Below, piece after piece: positions 16,337 through 24,896 of a stretch of DNA of 28,700 nt; position 1 is the stretch's first letter; the number at the start of each line of letters is the position of its first letter. The stretch covers positions 1-28,700 of the forward strand of contig JBGSKY010000111.1 of the NCBI GenBank assembly GCA_041740995.1, in the 5' to 3' direction. Origin of the DNA: JBGSKY01 sp041740995. GTDB taxonomy: Bacteria > Planctomycetota > Planctomycetia > Pirellulales > Pirellulaceae. The notes beneath the pieces were generated by a model that was not told the DNA's origin, did not search any database, and was given only the letters and a program-made list of their open reading frames with translations. The position numbers and the translations under genes are program-made.

Positions 16337-16999
16337 ATGAGTAGCGTACCCAATACCGCAAGCCAACCGACGACCGAAATGAAATCGGTCACCAAGTCGA
16401 AGAAGGTCGTCTATGCAACCGATCCCGAAATGACATTGGCTGAGGCGCTTTACTTGCCTGCCATCGCTTCGGGCGTTTTAACAGCGCTCAAGCACGCATT
16501 TTTTCGTAAGCGATCAACGCGGCAATATCCAGAAGTTGAACCGGAGATTCCGGCGAACTATCGCGGCGTGCATCGGCTCAATCGAGACGACAATGGCCGA
16601 GTCAAATGCGTTGCATGTTTTCTGTGCCAGACGGCTTGTCCGGCCCATTGCATTGAGATCGAAGCGGCGGCGGCTCCGAAGGATGATCCAATGTGGTCTG
16701 ATCGCGACAAGTACCCGGCGACGTTTGTCATTGACGAGCTGAAGTGTATTTATTGCGGCATGTGCGAGGAAGCTTGCCCGGTCGACGCAATTGAGTTAAC
16801 CAGTATTTACGACCTGACCGGAATGTCGCGTGAACAGATGATGTTTGACAAAGACAAACTGTTAAAGGTTTTTGACGAAACGAAGGGTTCGACAAAGGAT
16901 CCAGTACGAACGCATCGCGGCCAACTGGGACCGGCTTCTGAGTTCGCCGAGACTGCTAAGAATGCGCCAAGACCGCCGGGACGTGGTCGTAAGGGCTGA
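16337..16999 (+). CDS. nuoI: NADH-quinone oxidoreductase subunit I
   Basis: 220 residues. Ferredoxin-like subunit with clusters N6a and N6b, wiring NuoG to NuoB. Two 4Fe-4S motifs are seen: Cys91, 94, 97, 101 (CVACFLCQTACP) and Cys137, 140, 143, 147 (CIYCGMCEEACP). The part before the first motif is long, with a Ser/Thr/Lys-rich start (residues 1-30), and the C-terminus ends in a basic PRPPGRGRKG. Both ends exceed the minimal bacterial form of about 160-180 residues. The order of the neighbours (H-I-J) is canonical. Confidence 0.96.
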   Translation: MSSVPNTASQPTTEMKSVTKSKKVVYATDPEMTLAEALYLPAIASGVLTALKHAFFRKRSTRQYPEVEPEIPANYRGVHRLNRDDNGRVKCVACFLCQTACPAHCIEIEAAAAPKDDPMWSDRDKYPATFVIDELKCIYCGMCEEACPVDAIELTSIYDLTGMSREQMMFDKDKLLKVFDETKGSTKDPVRTHRGQLGPASEFAETAKNAPRPPGRGRKG

Positions 17000-17045
17000 T
17001 TCCGATTTTTGATTTTTCACTTAATCCACCTGAGAAGTTTCATCC

Positions 17046-17804
17046 GTGTTCGATCTCTTTCCAAAGCTAGTTGCACAGTCGGCGCTTGATAAGCTCGGTG
17101 TGGCCGATTATTCACTGATGGGATACTGGTGCATTGCGTTGTGCGGCATTGGCTATGTAGCATTGCAATATGGGATGCTGCGAAACCGCGCGATCGCAGT
17201 CGTCGGCGCGGTTTTTTTGGCTGCCGCGGCCTTGCTATCTACATGGCATCAAGTCAGCTCGCTCGATACGTTAGTTTTGGTTCTATTCTTTGGGTTGGCT
17301 GGAATGGGTTGCATTAGCTTTGTAACCTTTCGCGAACCGGTCTACGCAGCCTTGGGTTTTGCAACAGCGGTCTTATCGAGCTGTGGCGTACTGTTCATGC
17401 AACATGCGTACTTTGTATCGGCGGCAACGATGATTGTTTACGCAGGAGCAACGATCATCATTTTCTTGTTCGTGTTGATGTTCGCTCAGCATGAACGATT
17501 GCAGACTTATGACTTGCGTTTAAATGCGCCAGTATTGTCAGCGATTGTTTGCGCTGTTTTATTTGCAGTGATTTACTATGGCATCTTGAATTCAAATTTG
17601 GTGGCCGCTGAACTGGAAGCATTGCAATCACGACCGGGCGCAAACCAGAACGATCCAGCAATCATGGGATCGACGTCCGAGTTGGGGCGAGGCCTCTACA
17701 CTGACTATCTTTTCACCGTTGAGATCGCTGGTACATTACTGCTCGTCGCGACGATTGGTGCGATTGGTGTCGCAGCCAGGTCGAACGAGATGGAGGCCCA
17801 ATGA
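17046..17804 (+). CDS. nuoJ: NADH-quinone oxidoreductase subunit J, N-terminally extended
   Basis: 252 residues with GTG start. The NuoJ core begins near residue 74 and contains the pi-bulge helix signature VYAGATIIIFLFVLM, important for coupling. Ahead of it lies an unusual extension of about 70 residues with two more predicted membrane segments (about 26-44 and 49-66), so the protein would have about seven helices instead of five. An internal start was considered, but I see no ATG with a ribosome site that would begin at the core, while GTG 17046 follows GAGAAG. The stop overlaps nuoK by 4 bases. Confidence 0.92.
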   Translation: MFDLFPKLVAQSALDKLGVADYSLMGYWCIALCGIGYVALQYGMLRNRAIAVVGAVFLAAAALLSTWHQVSSLDTLVLVLFFGLAGMGCISFVTFREPVYAALGFATAVLSSCGVLFMQHAYFVSAATMIVYAGATIIIFLFVLMFAQHERLQTYDLRLNAPVLSAIVCAVLFAVIYYGILNSNLVAAELEALQSRPGANQNDPAIMGSTSELGRGLYTDYLFTVEIAGTLLLVATIGAIGVAARSNEMEAQ

Positions 17805-18304
17805 ACGATCCCGCTACCGTAGTGCTGACCCAAAACCTGTTGGTTTTTGGCGGGCTTTTATTCGTCTTTGGGATGTTGGGTTTTCTGACTCGACGCTCGA
17901 TGATCTTAATGTTTTTGTCATTGGAACTGATGCTTGCTGGCGTCAGCGTCAACTTTGTCGCGTTTGCTAGATTTCATCACAACTATCAAGGCCAGATTTT
18001 TACGATCATGATCTTGACCGTTGCTGCGTGTGAAGCGGCGTTGGCGTTAGCGATGGTGACGTCGCTTTTTCGACGCCGTAACACTCTGGACATTCGCGCT
18101 TGGAGTCGTTTAAACGACCTCGTCGCAATGCCTGAGGCCGAAAAACCGGAACCGGTTCAGGAAGTCGATGAGCTTATTTTCCCGCACTTGACGCCTGCAG
18201 GTTTAGATCCGTCGTTGCGTCCAATCCCGGCGCGAGGTCAAGAAGGTTGGAATCGCCCATTCTCAGAGGATGCCGCAGTGGAAGAGGTGAATGGTCGTGC
18301 TTGA
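17801..18304 (+). CDS. nuoK: NADH-quinone oxidoreductase subunit K, C-terminally extended
   Basis: 167 residues. The first 95 residues are a normal three-helix NuoK with the two membrane glutamates of the proton path, Glu42 (SLELMLAG) and Glu78 (AACEAALALA). Beyond residue 95 there is a hydrophilic extension of about 70 residues, rich in Pro and acidic residues; NuoK is normally about 100 residues. The start ATG follows GGAGG (17792-17796) and overlaps the nuoJ stop by 4 bases. The end overlaps nuoL, so the extension is not a readthrough artefact of a missing stop, though a frameshift cannot be excluded without relatives. Confidence 0.94.
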   Translation: MNDPATVVLTQNLLVFGGLLFVFGMLGFLTRRSMILMFLSLELMLAGVSVNFVAFARFHHNYQGQIFTIMILTVAACEAALALAMVTSLFRRRNTLDIRAWSRLNDLVAMPEAEKPEPVQEVDELIFPHLTPAGLDPSLRPIPARGQEGWNRPFSEDAAVEEVNGRA

Positions 18305-20258
18305 TTTTTTTGCTTGGCTCGTTCCGCTCGCTCCGCTAATTGGAGCAGTTGTATGTTTTGTGATGTCGATACGAGGCGATCGCGAACTGGCTCACTTGCC
18401 AGCCATCGCGGCGCTTTCACTCTCAGCGTTGGCCTGTATTAGCTTGCTGGTGTTTTACACACCAACGGAGACAGCGCGGCTTTTTGACGGCTATCGATTT
18501 TTGCAAGTCGGACAATACTCGATCGACATCTCCTTGCGCATCGATACGTTGACATTGACGTTGCTGACGGTCGTAACATGCGTCAGTGCGTTGGTCTGTA
18601 TTTATTCCCGCGAGTACATGCTTGGCGATCCGGGCTATGCCAGATTCTTTGCGGTATTTTGTGGATTCGTGTTTGCCATGACGATGCTGGTCATGGCGAG
18701 CAACCTTTTGTTGTTGTATGCGTTTTGGGAAGGCGTCGGAACATGCAGCTATTTGCTGATCGGGTTTTGGTTCAAGAAACCATCGGCAGCGGCAGCGGCA
18801 ACGAAGGCGTTTTTAGTCAACCGACTGGCAGACGTAGCTTTTTTCCTAGGCATTCTTGCGCTGGGTTATGTGGTTTCGCAAACGAGTGTTGCACAAGAAA
18901 GCCGCGTCATTGGGCTCTTTGACTTCAATTTAATTTTCCGTGCGGCTGAAGAAATATCGATCAAAGAGCCGGCGATGTTGTATTGGATAGGCCTCGCTTT
19001 GATCGTCGGCGCAATTGGCAAGTCAGCTCAATTTCCGTTGCACGTTTGGCTGCCAGACGCGATGGAAGGTCCAACACCGGTCAGTGCGCTGATCCACGCA
19101 GCGACAATGGTGACGGCTGGCGTATATCTGGTCGCTAGGATGGCGCCGCTGTTGATCTATGTCCCAGATGCGTTGATTTTAGTCGCTTATCTTGGCGGGA
19201 TAACTTCGATTATTGGAGCGGTGATTGCGCTTTTCCAAGACGATCTCAAACGCGTTTTGGCCTACTCGACAATCAGCCAGCTTGGCTACCTTTTTATGGC
19301 CCTCGGTGCCGGTTCAATTAGGGACTTGATCATGTTAGCCGTTTGGGCGGCAATGTTTCACCTTGTAACTCACGCATTCTTCAAAGCGTTGCTGTTCTTA
19401 TCGGCTGGTTCAGTCATGCACGCAATGGGTGACGTGATTGATATGCGTGAGTTCTCAGGACTTCGCAAAGCGTTGCCGAGAACGCACTGGATGTTTGGAA
19501 TCGGCGCTTTGACGCTCGCTGGTTTTCCAGGGCTGGCGGCGTTTTTCAGCAAGGATTCGATTCTCTCTTTGCTGGTAGATGCAAGTCACGATGGTGAGTT
19601 CGGAACACACTTTAAGACTTTGGCTGTCATCGGATTCGTGACTGCGTTTTTGACAGCCATTTACACCTCGCGAGCTTACTTTCGAACATTCTGGGGCCCA
19701 GAAAAATTCCCAGAGGCTGCAGGCCATCATCCGCACGATGCTGGGTTGGCAATGTTCATACCGATGTGTGTTTTGGCGATTGGTTCGGTTACTGCCGGCT
19801 GGATCTTAGGTATGACCGGTTGGTTGTTGCACTATATCGAATTCACGCCGATTCCATCGATGACGGCAGATGTCGAGCATCATGAATCGTTGGTTGTCAT
19901 GGCATGGTCAGCCGCAATTGCCGTGATTGGCATCGGGATCGGATATGCATGGGTGTTGGTCGCTCAAACCAACAAACGCTCGGCGGCTCAGCCGAATTGG
20001 TTTGTAAGTTTTGCGAAAGATCGATTGATGATCGACTGGCTTTATCACAAGCTGATTGTGATTCCGATGGAGCTCTTTTCGGCGGTACTGGCTTGGTTTG
20101 ACGATGTAATCGTCGATGGACTGGCGACATTTCTCGGGCTTTTGCCTGCTGGGGTCGGCAATCTCCTGAAGAATTTGCAAACTGGTCGCGTGAGTTCGTA
20201 CGCTAGTTACACCGCGATTGGGATCGTTGCTTTAGCCGTTTACTTAATCGCATTTTAA
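18291..20258 (+). CDS. nuoL: NADH-quinone oxidoreductase subunit L
   Basis: 655 residues. Largest antiporter-like subunit at the tip of the membrane arm, one of three proton channels, with the long lateral helix at its C-terminus. Seen: Glu147 in FWEGVGTCSYLLIGFWF, the lysine helix AIGKSAQFPLHVWLPDAM, and EGPTPVSALIHAATMVTAGV, the family hallmark. The ribosome site AGAGGTGA abuts ATG 18291, so the GTG at 18297, two codons later and better spaced, may be the real start. Overlaps nuoK by 14 bases. Confidence 0.96.
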   Translation: MVVLDFFAWLVPLAPLIGAVVCFVMSIRGDRELAHLPAIAALSLSALACISLLVFYTPTETARLFDGYRFLQVGQYSIDISLRIDTLTLTLLTVVTCVSALVCIYSREYMLGDPGYARFFAVFCGFVFAMTMLVMASNLLLLYAFWEGVGTCSYLLIGFWFKKPSAAAAATKAFLVNRLADVAFFLGILALGYVVSQTSVAQESRVIGLFDFNLIFRAAEEISIKEPAMLYWIGLALIVGAIGKSAQFPLHVWLPDAMEGPTPVSALIHAATMVTAGVYLVARMAPLLIYVPDALILVAYLGGITSIIGAVIALFQDDLKRVLAYSTISQLGYLFMALGAGSIRDLIMLAVWAAMFHLVTHAFFKALLFLSAGSVMHAMGDVIDMREFSGLRKALPRTHWMFGIGALTLAGFPGLAAFFSKDSILSLLVDASHDGEFGTHFKTLAVIGFVTAFLTAIYTSRAYFRTFWGPEKFPEAAGHHPHDAGLAMFIPMCVLAIGSVTAGWILGMTGWLLHYIEFTPIPSMTADVEHHESLVVMAWSAAIAVIGIGIGYAWVLVAQTNKRSAAQPNWFVSFAKDRLMIDWLYHKLIVIPMELFSAVLAWFDDVIVDGLATFLGLLPAGVGNLLKNLQTGRVSSYASYTAIGIVALAVYLIAF

Positions 20259-20270
20259 TCTGTCGAGCAC

Positions 20271-21884
20271 ATGCAGAACGTTCTACCACTCCTGATTTTG
20301 TTGCCTTTGCTAGCTGGACTTTTCCTCAGCGTTTGGGGGGAAAAGCTCGGATCAACGGTCGGTCATTTTGCCGTCGCTTTATTGTTGACTATCACGGCGC
20401 TGACCGTCTTGGTCGCATGGCAAACTGGAGCGACCGACAGTTTGCTGACGTCGGGAACAATCCGGCCTCGAATAGTTTTTAGTCCCGAATGGTTTTCGCT
20501 TGATCTGCCTCTTCGTGTTCGAACTCATCCAGTGCATTGGCAACTAGCGTTGGGCACTGACGGGATCAGCAGCCTTATGATTTTGCTTACAACGATCATC
20601 AGTTCTTGCGTTGGAATCGCAGCGACGCGTCAAGTGACAACTCGTTTAAATGTCTACCTAGGCCTTGTCATGATGACTCAGGCAATGCTGATGGGTGTAT
20701 TCCTAGCGATGGATATTCTCACGTTTTACATCTTTTTCGAAGCGGTCCTGCTACCAGTTATTTTGATGATTTACCTTTGGGGTGATCGCAAAACTGGCCC
20801 CGCGGCTGCTCGCCGATTCTTGATGTTTACTCTGGCTGGTTCGATCCCGATGGTTGTCGGTTTGATTGGGCTAATTTTATACTCAGCCAGTCCAGAACGT
20901 GATTCGACCGTACTGCTGCCAGAGCTATCAACAATCATTGCAACCATGGATTCACAAGTTGCATCATCAGCACCGGCTGATGCTGTTTCGAGCCAAAGCT
21001 TGCAATGGGTTCTCTACACGCTTTTGCTCGGCTTCGGCATCAAGATGGCGATTGTCCCTCTGCACTCGTGGCTTCCGACGACCTACTTGGCGGCTCATCC
21101 CAACACGACCGCGCTGATTGCTGCAGTGGTGGGCAAGCTCGGAGTTTATGGCATTATTCGTTTGGTCCTTCCGTTGATGCCGATGACGATGGCCAGCACT
21201 GCTCAGCTTCTTTTCGCAATTGCAGGATCGATAGCCATTGTTTATGGCGCTCTTATCGCTTTGGCTCAGACCGACCCGCGGCGATTGTTCGCCTACAGTA
21301 GCATTTCGCATTTGGGTTTCATTACCATCGGTTTGATGTCGTACACAGAGATTGGTTTGCAGGGTGCAATTCTGCAAATGTTTAATCATGGGATCATTGT
21401 CGCGGGAGTTTTCCTTCTAATCGCGGCGTTGGAGTTGCGATACGGTCGAGAGCAAGTTTCGGAGGTTTATCAAGGATTGGCGTCTCAGTATCCGATGATC
21501 AGCTCTTTCTTTATTTTCTTCTTGCTCGCTGGTGTAGGCCTTCCGGGATTGAACAGCTTCGTTGGCGAGTTCATGACACTAAGTGGATTGATGAGCTATT
21601 CGATGCCACTAACGATTGTCTCGGCCACTGGCATTCTTTTTGGTGCTTGGTATTCGCTGCATTTCATTCAACAGATGTTTTTCGGCACCAAGCCAATCGT
21701 CGGCCGAACTGCGCAGGAAGATTTGCACTGGTCGGAAAAGGCAGCCCTATTACCACTTGTGACGCTATGTATCGTGATTGGCGTTTTGCCGATGCTTGCA
21801 ATCGATTTGTTTAATAAAGATGCCCTATTAATTGCGTTACCAACGGTGGATACCGTCACATCGCAAGTTGCATCGCTGAAGTAA
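20271..21884 (+). CDS. nuoM: NADH-quinone oxidoreductase subunit M
   Basis: 537 residues, about 14 transmembrane helices. Antiporter-like proton-pumping subunit. Seen: Glu157 in FFEAVLLPVILMIYLWG, the broken-helix lysine in GFGIKMAIVPLHSWLP, and the second lysine in GKLGVYGIIR. The loop between these lysines reads TTYLAAHPNTTALIAAVV, whereas most NuoM proteins have an EAPTAGS-type sequence there, so this copy is divergent at a normally conserved spot. A Thr/Ser-rich insert lies near 215-245. It starts 12 bases after the nuoL stop. Confidence 0.94.
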   Translation: MQNVLPLLILLPLLAGLFLSVWGEKLGSTVGHFAVALLLTITALTVLVAWQTGATDSLLTSGTIRPRIVFSPEWFSLDLPLRVRTHPVHWQLALGTDGISSLMILLTTIISSCVGIAATRQVTTRLNVYLGLVMMTQAMLMGVFLAMDILTFYIFFEAVLLPVILMIYLWGDRKTGPAAARRFLMFTLAGSIPMVVGLIGLILYSASPERDSTVLLPELSTIIATMDSQVASSAPADAVSSQSLQWVLYTLLLGFGIKMAIVPLHSWLPTTYLAAHPNTTALIAAVVGKLGVYGIIRLVLPLMPMTMASTAQLLFAIAGSIAIVYGALIALAQTDPRRLFAYSSISHLGFITIGLMSYTEIGLQGAILQMFNHGIIVAGVFLLIAALELRYGREQVSEVYQGLASQYPMISSFFIFFLLAGVGLPGLNSFVGEFMTLSGLMSYSMPLTIVSATGILFGAWYSLHFIQQMFFGTKPIVGRTAQEDLHWSEKAALLPLVTLCIVIGVLPMLAIDLFNKDALLIALPTVDTVTSQVASLK

Positions 21885-21915
21885 TTTTGAGCCGTTTACC
21901 GATTTGAATATTCGC

Positions 21916-23370
21916 ATGGATTCCGTCGCCACATCGCTAACTGATTCGCTCGCATGGCTGGGACCGTCATTGATTTTGGTCCTTGGAGGCTGCTTAATTT
22001 TGTGCGGATCATTGGTCACCTCAACTCAATTGCCGCGTGATGTAACGGAGCGAAAGAATGGCTACGCGGTATTCACACTGGCGTTAATCGCCATCGCTTT
22101 CATTTGGCACCTGTTGCGAAAAGACGGCGGCGACACGCCGCATTTGTTTGGATTGTTTACTTGGGATGCTACCGCGATGGCCAGCGAACGATTGGCGTTG
22201 ATCGGCGGCTTGTTGCTCGCACTCATTGGTTGGTCGTCCGCACCGAAAGCTTATTTGGCGGAGTTTTTCGGATGCTTGACAGTAATCTTAGGTGCCGTCT
22301 GTTTGGTCGGCGCCTGCAATGATCTGATGGCTATGTTCTTAGCTCTAGAATTGATTAGCATCCCGACTTATGTATTGCTTGGTACGGTAAAAAGCGCGAA
22401 TGAGGGCTTAGAGTCGTCGATCAAGTATTTCTTGCTCAGTGCTTTTGCATCGGGATTCTTCTTGTTAGGCGGCAGTTATCTTTACGGGGTTGCCGGGACT
22501 ACGGATTTGACGGTCATCGGTGCCGCCGTCAATGCTGGAGAAACAAACATGCTCGGTTTGGTCGGCATGGTTTTCTTGCTGTGCGGACTGACGTTTCGTA
22601 TCACTGCTGTACCCTTCCATTTTTATGGCCCCGACGTGTTTGAGGGAACTAGCATCTCTATTGCAGCGATGATGAGTTATATTCCGAAGGTTGCAGGGTT
22701 CGTCGCGTTAGTTCGATTCATGGGATTAGTTGAACCCGATTCTTTTGTTGGTTTGAAGCTGGTTCCATTGGTCATGGTGTTAGCAGTTGTGACGTTCACC
22801 GTCGGCAACGCACTGGCCGCATCGCAAGATAACTTGCGTCGAATGTTAGGTTATTCAAGTGTCGCTCACAGCGGATATTTGCTCCTTGGATTGGCGGCTT
22901 ACATGTTAGGCGGTCCCGATCAGGGCGTTATTTTTATCTATCTGCTCGTTTACGCGGCGATGACGTTGGGCGTATTTGCATTCCTGGCTGAAGTGGAAGA
23001 GGCAGGCGGATCGAGCCATCTGATTAGCGATATGTCTGGAATGTTCTATCGACGTCCAGCAGCTTCGATTGCGGCGGTTGTTTGCCTAATCTCGCTCATT
23101 GGTTTTCCGCCGACCGCGGGCTTATGGGCCAAGTTCCAAATTATGTCAGCGGCCGTTGCTGTCGATCGTACTGATTTCTTAATTTGTGTCTTGCTGATGG
23201 CCGTCAACGCTGTAATTGCGGCTGGCTACTACTGGCGAGTTCTCGCGAAGATTTTCGATCGCTCGGCAAATCTTCCGCCGATGCGAGTCTGGCGACCGAG
23301 TCTATTTCTGGCGTACAGTATCTGCGCTGTTCTAACGCTCGTTTGGTTCTTTGTGCCGAGCGGAATCTAG
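21916..23370 (+). CDS. nuoN: NADH-quinone oxidoreductase subunit N
   Basis: 484 residues, about 14 transmembrane helices. Third antiporter-like proton-pumping subunit and last gene of the operon. Seen: the glutamate helix MAMFLALELISIPTYVLLG, KYFLLSAFASGFFLLG with the lysine, FRITAVPFHFYGPDVFEG, where the usual lysine before the A-VPFH motif is Arg-Ile-Thr, and LRRMLGYSSVAHSGYLLLG. ATG 21916 is preferred over the TTG at 21904, because the membrane part starts soon after. It begins 31 bases after nuoM. Confidence 0.95.
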   Translation: MDSVATSLTDSLAWLGPSLILVLGGCLILCGSLVTSTQLPRDVTERKNGYAVFTLALIAIAFIWHLLRKDGGDTPHLFGLFTWDATAMASERLALIGGLLLALIGWSSAPKAYLAEFFGCLTVILGAVCLVGACNDLMAMFLALELISIPTYVLLGTVKSANEGLESSIKYFLLSAFASGFFLLGGSYLYGVAGTTDLTVIGAAVNAGETNMLGLVGMVFLLCGLTFRITAVPFHFYGPDVFEGTSISIAAMMSYIPKVAGFVALVRFMGLVEPDSFVGLKLVPLVMVLAVVTFTVGNALAASQDNLRRMLGYSSVAHSGYLLLGLAAYMLGGPDQGVIFIYLLVYAAMTLGVFAFLAEVEEAGGSSHLISDMSGMFYRRPAASIAAVVCLISLIGFPPTAGLWAKFQIMSAAVAVDRTDFLICVLLMAVNAVIAAGYYWRVLAKIFDRSANLPPMRVWRPSLFLAYSICAVLTLVWFFVPSGI

Positions 23371-23427
23371 GGAACGCTGGAAAACCTGTTTCTGAATCGT
23401 GGGCTGGTATCCCCACTCAGCTATAAT

Positions 23428-23461
23428 TTCGTTAGGCCAGGTCCAGTCCTGGATGAACGAA
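23428..23461. terminator. Stem-loop after nuoN, with dispersed palindrome copy 2
   Basis: TTCGTT (23428-23433) pairs with AACGAA (23456-23461), and inside it CCAGG (23437-23441) pairs with CCTGG (23448-23452), with symmetric 3-base internal loops and a 6-base apex. It lies between the convergent nuoN and DUF1844 genes and may end both transcripts. Its core matches 18 of 20 bases of the palindrome at 2215-2238. Confidence 0.5.
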
Positions 23462-23518
23462 TTCTGCTAGCACGAGTACTGGCTTATGAATCAGCAAAAT
23501 TCCCATTTGAACTCAAGG

Positions 23519-23797
23519 CTATTTTTTGCTTTCTTGCAGAAAGATCATTCTCAAATAATGCAGCGTTTGTTCTAGCGCGGATGCTTCGTCAGCTGAGAGC
23601 TGGCCAGTGGTCTTTTGTTGCAAAACGTCGAGCAGGTCGATGAAGTACTTGGCGTAGTCAAGTCGAACTTCGCCAGCCTCGCTACCGGGAATTTTGCCCA
23701 TCGACGCCATGGCTTGCGAAGCGAACATTTCGATCATCCCAGAGACTGACGCTTGGGGTGGCGGTGGCAATTCTTCCATTGTTGCTGGATCGTCCAT
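23519..23797 (-). CDS. DUF1844 small protein
   Basis: 92 residues from ATG 23797. A TTG at 23839 would add 14 residues and an ATG at 23779 would remove 6; no start has a clear ribosome site. The core fits DUF1844: MIEMFASQAMASMGKIPG, then DYAKYFIDLLDVLQQKTTG and DEASALEQTLHYLRMIFLQ. Such proteins are small, helical and cytosolic, of unknown function, common in planctomycetes, acidobacteria and deltaproteobacteria. The Pro-rich start MEELPPPPQAS is usual. It is transcribed towards nuoN and shares the stem-loop between them. Confidence 0.82.
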   Translation of the reverse strand: MDDPATMEELPPPPQASVSGMIEMFASQAMASMGKIPGSEAGEVRLDYAKYFIDLLDVLQQKTTGQLSADEASALEQTLHYLRMIFLQESKK

Positions 23798-23990
23798 TGG
23801 GTTTAGAAACTCGACTTTTAAAGCGAAACGAATTTTCAAGATCGTTAATTTTATCGGTCACTTCAGAGCTGGCTAGGGCTGCGGTCGGGCCATTCGTAGT
23901 TTCAAGCTTGCGTTGATGGCCGTTGAGCGTTAGCTCCTGTTCTCGCGTTAAAACCAGGGCATTTGCGCTGTTAGGTGAACCGAAAAATGA

Positions 23991-24082
23991 GAAGAACCGG
24001 AGGGCTTGCGCCCATTCCGCTACGGTTGGCCGGTTCAATGCGTAGCATTGTTAGCGGTACGGCGCGAGCCGTCCGGTTCTTC
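23991..24082 (+). repeat. 92-base palindromic repeat, copy B1
   Basis: Imperfect long inverted repeat, GAAGAACCGGAGGGC at the left edge and GCCGTCCGGTTCTTC at the right, with the small hairpin CAATGC-gta-GCATTG in the centre. It is followed by a 24-base spacer that is itself repeated after copy B2, so the tandem unit is 116 bases. Confidence 0.92.
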
Positions 24083-24106
24083 GGCAAGAAAACTTAGGCG
24101 TGTTCA

Positions 24107-24198
24107 GAAGAACCGGAGGGCTTGCGCCCGTTCCGCTACAGTTGGCCGGTTCAATGCGAAGCATTGTTAGCGGTACGGCGCGAGCCGTCCGGTTCTTC
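24107..24198 (+). repeat. 92-base palindromic repeat, copy B2
   Basis: Nearly identical to B1. Each arm holds its own stem: GGGC-ttgc-GCCC at 24118-24129 and ACGGC-gcga-GCCGT at 24175-24188. The paired bases differ between the arms in a compensatory way, which suggests the fold is what is kept. Central hairpin CAATGC-gaa-GCATTG at 24152-24166. The following spacer ends at 24222. Confidence 0.92.
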
Positions 24199-24222
24199 GG
24201 CAAGAAAACTTAGACGTGTTCA

Positions 24223-24446
24223 TTCGTTGATTACTTTATTTTGCCCGTTAATTGGATTGTTATTCTGCTGCAATCAAGGCCGTATGACAGTCAAAAATAC
24301 TGCAAAATAGCTGATCAACCAATTATTTTGCGACCTGTGACCAGACGTGTCACCATCCGATCGGATCATTACTTAGACGATCAACGTTGCCGAGCTTTGG
24401 CAATGTGCGGATCGCGAAAGTTTCTTTTCGAATGGGGCACTTTGAA
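24223..24446. other. Intergenic region with a 12-base palindrome
   Basis: Non-coding stretch before the small gene at 24447. ATCCGATCGGAT at 24355-24366 is a perfect palindrome, and GTGAC/GTCAC arms lie just before it (about 24336-24352). Either could be a regulator site for the small gene and the kinase downstream. No clear -35/-10 pair was fixed. Confidence 0.35.
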
Positions 24447-24761
24447 ATGCAAAACAGTTACGTTGGACAGATGACTTTTGGTTGGGCCGCTGATTCGCAG
24501 GACAACGTAGCGGTCGCTTCTGTTGTTGCTGAGACCAAAACTCCAGTAGCCGACTCAAGAGTCGCGGAAAAGCCGACTCGCATCAGTCGTGCTCCGATTG
24601 CCGTGACAGCTAAGCCGATGGACCAATTGCTTGAGCAGCGATCTTCAAAATCTGCCGTGTCACGACGCAATGGGACCGATCATATCAGCGACTTATTGCT
24701 GATCGTCTTGGAAAAATATGGGATTGACGCTGACGAATTTCTCTCTGGATTGAACCAATAG
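24447..24761 (+). CDS. Small protein of unknown function next to the kinase
   Basis: 104 residues from ATG 24447; the frame is open upstream to a TTG at 24387 and an ATG at 24432, and no start has a strong ribosome site. I do not recognise the family. Seen: a polar, Val/Ala/Thr-rich and probably disordered middle (residues 15-75) with many Ser/Thr and basic residues, and a compact C-terminal helix pair DHISDLLLIVLEKYGIDADE. It precedes the Ser/Thr kinase gene by 135 bases on the same strand; a role as kinase partner or substrate is only a guess from position. Confidence 0.55.
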   Translation: MQNSYVGQMTFGWAADSQDNVAVASVVAETKTPVADSRVAEKPTRISRAPIAVTAKPMDQLLEQRSSKSAVSRRNGTDHISDLLLIVLEKYGIDADEFLSGLNQ

Positions 24762-24896
24762 CATTATCAATCAAGCGATTGAACGGTCCGACAACGGAAG
24801 TTCGAATTGTTGGGCATTCTCACAGGACCTTGTCGCAACCATAATGGAACGTTGACGCGAGGCCACAAAACGAGAACGCTTGAAAGGCGACAGCTT

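Noticed and set aside
23682..24038. Minus-strand frame of 118 codons overlapping the DUF1844 gene
   Set aside because: It begins inside the palindromic repeat and runs in another frame over DUF1844; no motif.
24122..24310. Plus-strand frame of 62 codons
   Set aside because: It is mostly repeat sequence (copy B2 and spacer) and lacks a ribosome site.
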